Source of the DNA: Candidatus Thorarchaeota archaeon
Lineage (GTDB): Archaea; Asgardarchaeota; Thorarchaeia; Thorarchaeales; Thorarchaeaceae
Reading direction: 5' to 3'
DNA length: 6,635 bases
Assembly (NCBI GenBank): GCA_018238825.1
Contig: JABCSP010000122.1
Coordinates: 1-6,635, forward strand
Below the pieces are notes generated by a model. That model had not been told where the DNA came from. It did not search any database and saw only the letters and a program-made list of their open reading frames with translations. Position numbers and translations under genes: made by a program. This document shows, in pieces, positions 6,358 through 6,635 of this stretch (the first letter of the stretch is position 1; each line of letters opens with the position of its first letter).

Positions 6358-6635
6358 ATGAAGAAGAGAACGCGGCACCATCCCCGCGTGGGGAAGACCA
6401 CCGGTTCGAACCAAGAAACAATGGATGGTAATTATTATGTTGATTCATCAACCTATCTTGTCCAAAAATTTTCTCTCAGCTCATTCAATCGTCAAGTTGC
6501 TAGAAAAGGACTTGGGAGAGGACCAGATCCATCCTTCCAAAGAAAAGACAAACAAGTGGTCAAGCAGCTAGTGGCCAAGACGTCTGGAAAAAAATGTTCT
6601 GAGGTTGACCTTCAGACAATAGGGCAACACTTTGG
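6358..6635 (+). CDS. Partial unrecognised protein, cut by the right edge
   Basis: From ATG at 6358 the frame stays open for 92 codons to the window's end, so the gene is truncated here. The product starts MKKRTRHHPRVGKTTGS, is basic, and includes DGNYYVDSSTYLVQKF and, near the cut, SEVDLQTIGQHFG. The last segment could begin a helix-turn-helix, but I cannot assign a family. The start is uncertain. ATG 6343 is in frame but sits too close to the TATA-like box. ATG 6421 would drop the first 21 residues, whose codons are much richer in G and C than the rest. It is probably transcribed separately from the VWA operon. Confidence 0.5.
   Translation, partial: MKKRTRHHPRVGKTTGSNQETMDGNYYVDSSTYLVQKFSLSSFNRQVARKGLGRGPDPSFQRKDKQVVKQLVAKTSGKKCSEVDLQTIGQHF

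Noticed and set aside
6216..6401. Minus-strand open frame of 61 codons after the VWA gene
   Set aside because: It runs antisense through the terminator-like hairpin and the start of the right-edge gene, has no ribosome-binding site, and its product resembles nothing I know.
6370..6412. tRNA-like 3' half: a 6-bp stem followed by GGTTCGAACC, like a T-arm consensus
   Set aside because: The T stem fails after one base pair (G opposite A), the preceding loop has 8 bases, and no D arm or acceptor stem can be formed. An open reading frame also crosses it.

Overview
The window looks archaeal. Start-proximal signals resemble archaeal BRE/TATA elements, one gene appears leaderless, and the proteins (an SMC-type head, a classic-clade AAA protein, a MoxR AAA+ ATPase, and a zincin plus VWA protein) form an archaeal-style mix. 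Base composition is moderate, by eye somewhat below 50% GC. An Asgard or euryarchaeal source is possible, but nothing here fixes the lineage. There is no rRNA, tRNA, CRISPR array or recognisable mobile element.

Layout. Positions 1-158 hold no gene. They contain three perfect short-loop hairpins downstream of a leftward operon. That operon (2594 to 159, minus strand) encodes a classic-AAA protein whose nucleotide-binding motifs are largely destroyed, then, 15 bp later, a protein that is only the N-terminal half of an SMC (Walker A head plus about 285 residues of coiled coil). Both genes start with TTG preceded by GGGG. Positions 2595-2754 are a divergent control region with a candidate promoter for each direction, a dyad between them, and a perfect 14-bp palindrome between the rightward TATA-like box and its ATG. 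The rightward operon (2755 to 6213) encodes a long MoxR-family ATPase with a four-cysteine insert and, 12 bp later, a protein joining an HExxH metallopeptidase-like domain to a VWA domain with a complete MIDAS. A hairpin plus T-rich tract follows at 6284-6309. A further rightward frame opens near 6358 and runs off the window's right edge; its product is not recognised.

How the genes may work together. MoxR ATPases paired with VWA proteins are an established arrangement: the ATPase is thought to remodel or insert cofactors into a target that the VWA protein recruits. Here the VWA partner also carries a putative protease. Across a shared control region lie a half-SMC and a probable pseudo-ATPase. 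Joint action of the four genes is an inference from layout, but the combination is unusual and is the best candidate for an undescribed system.
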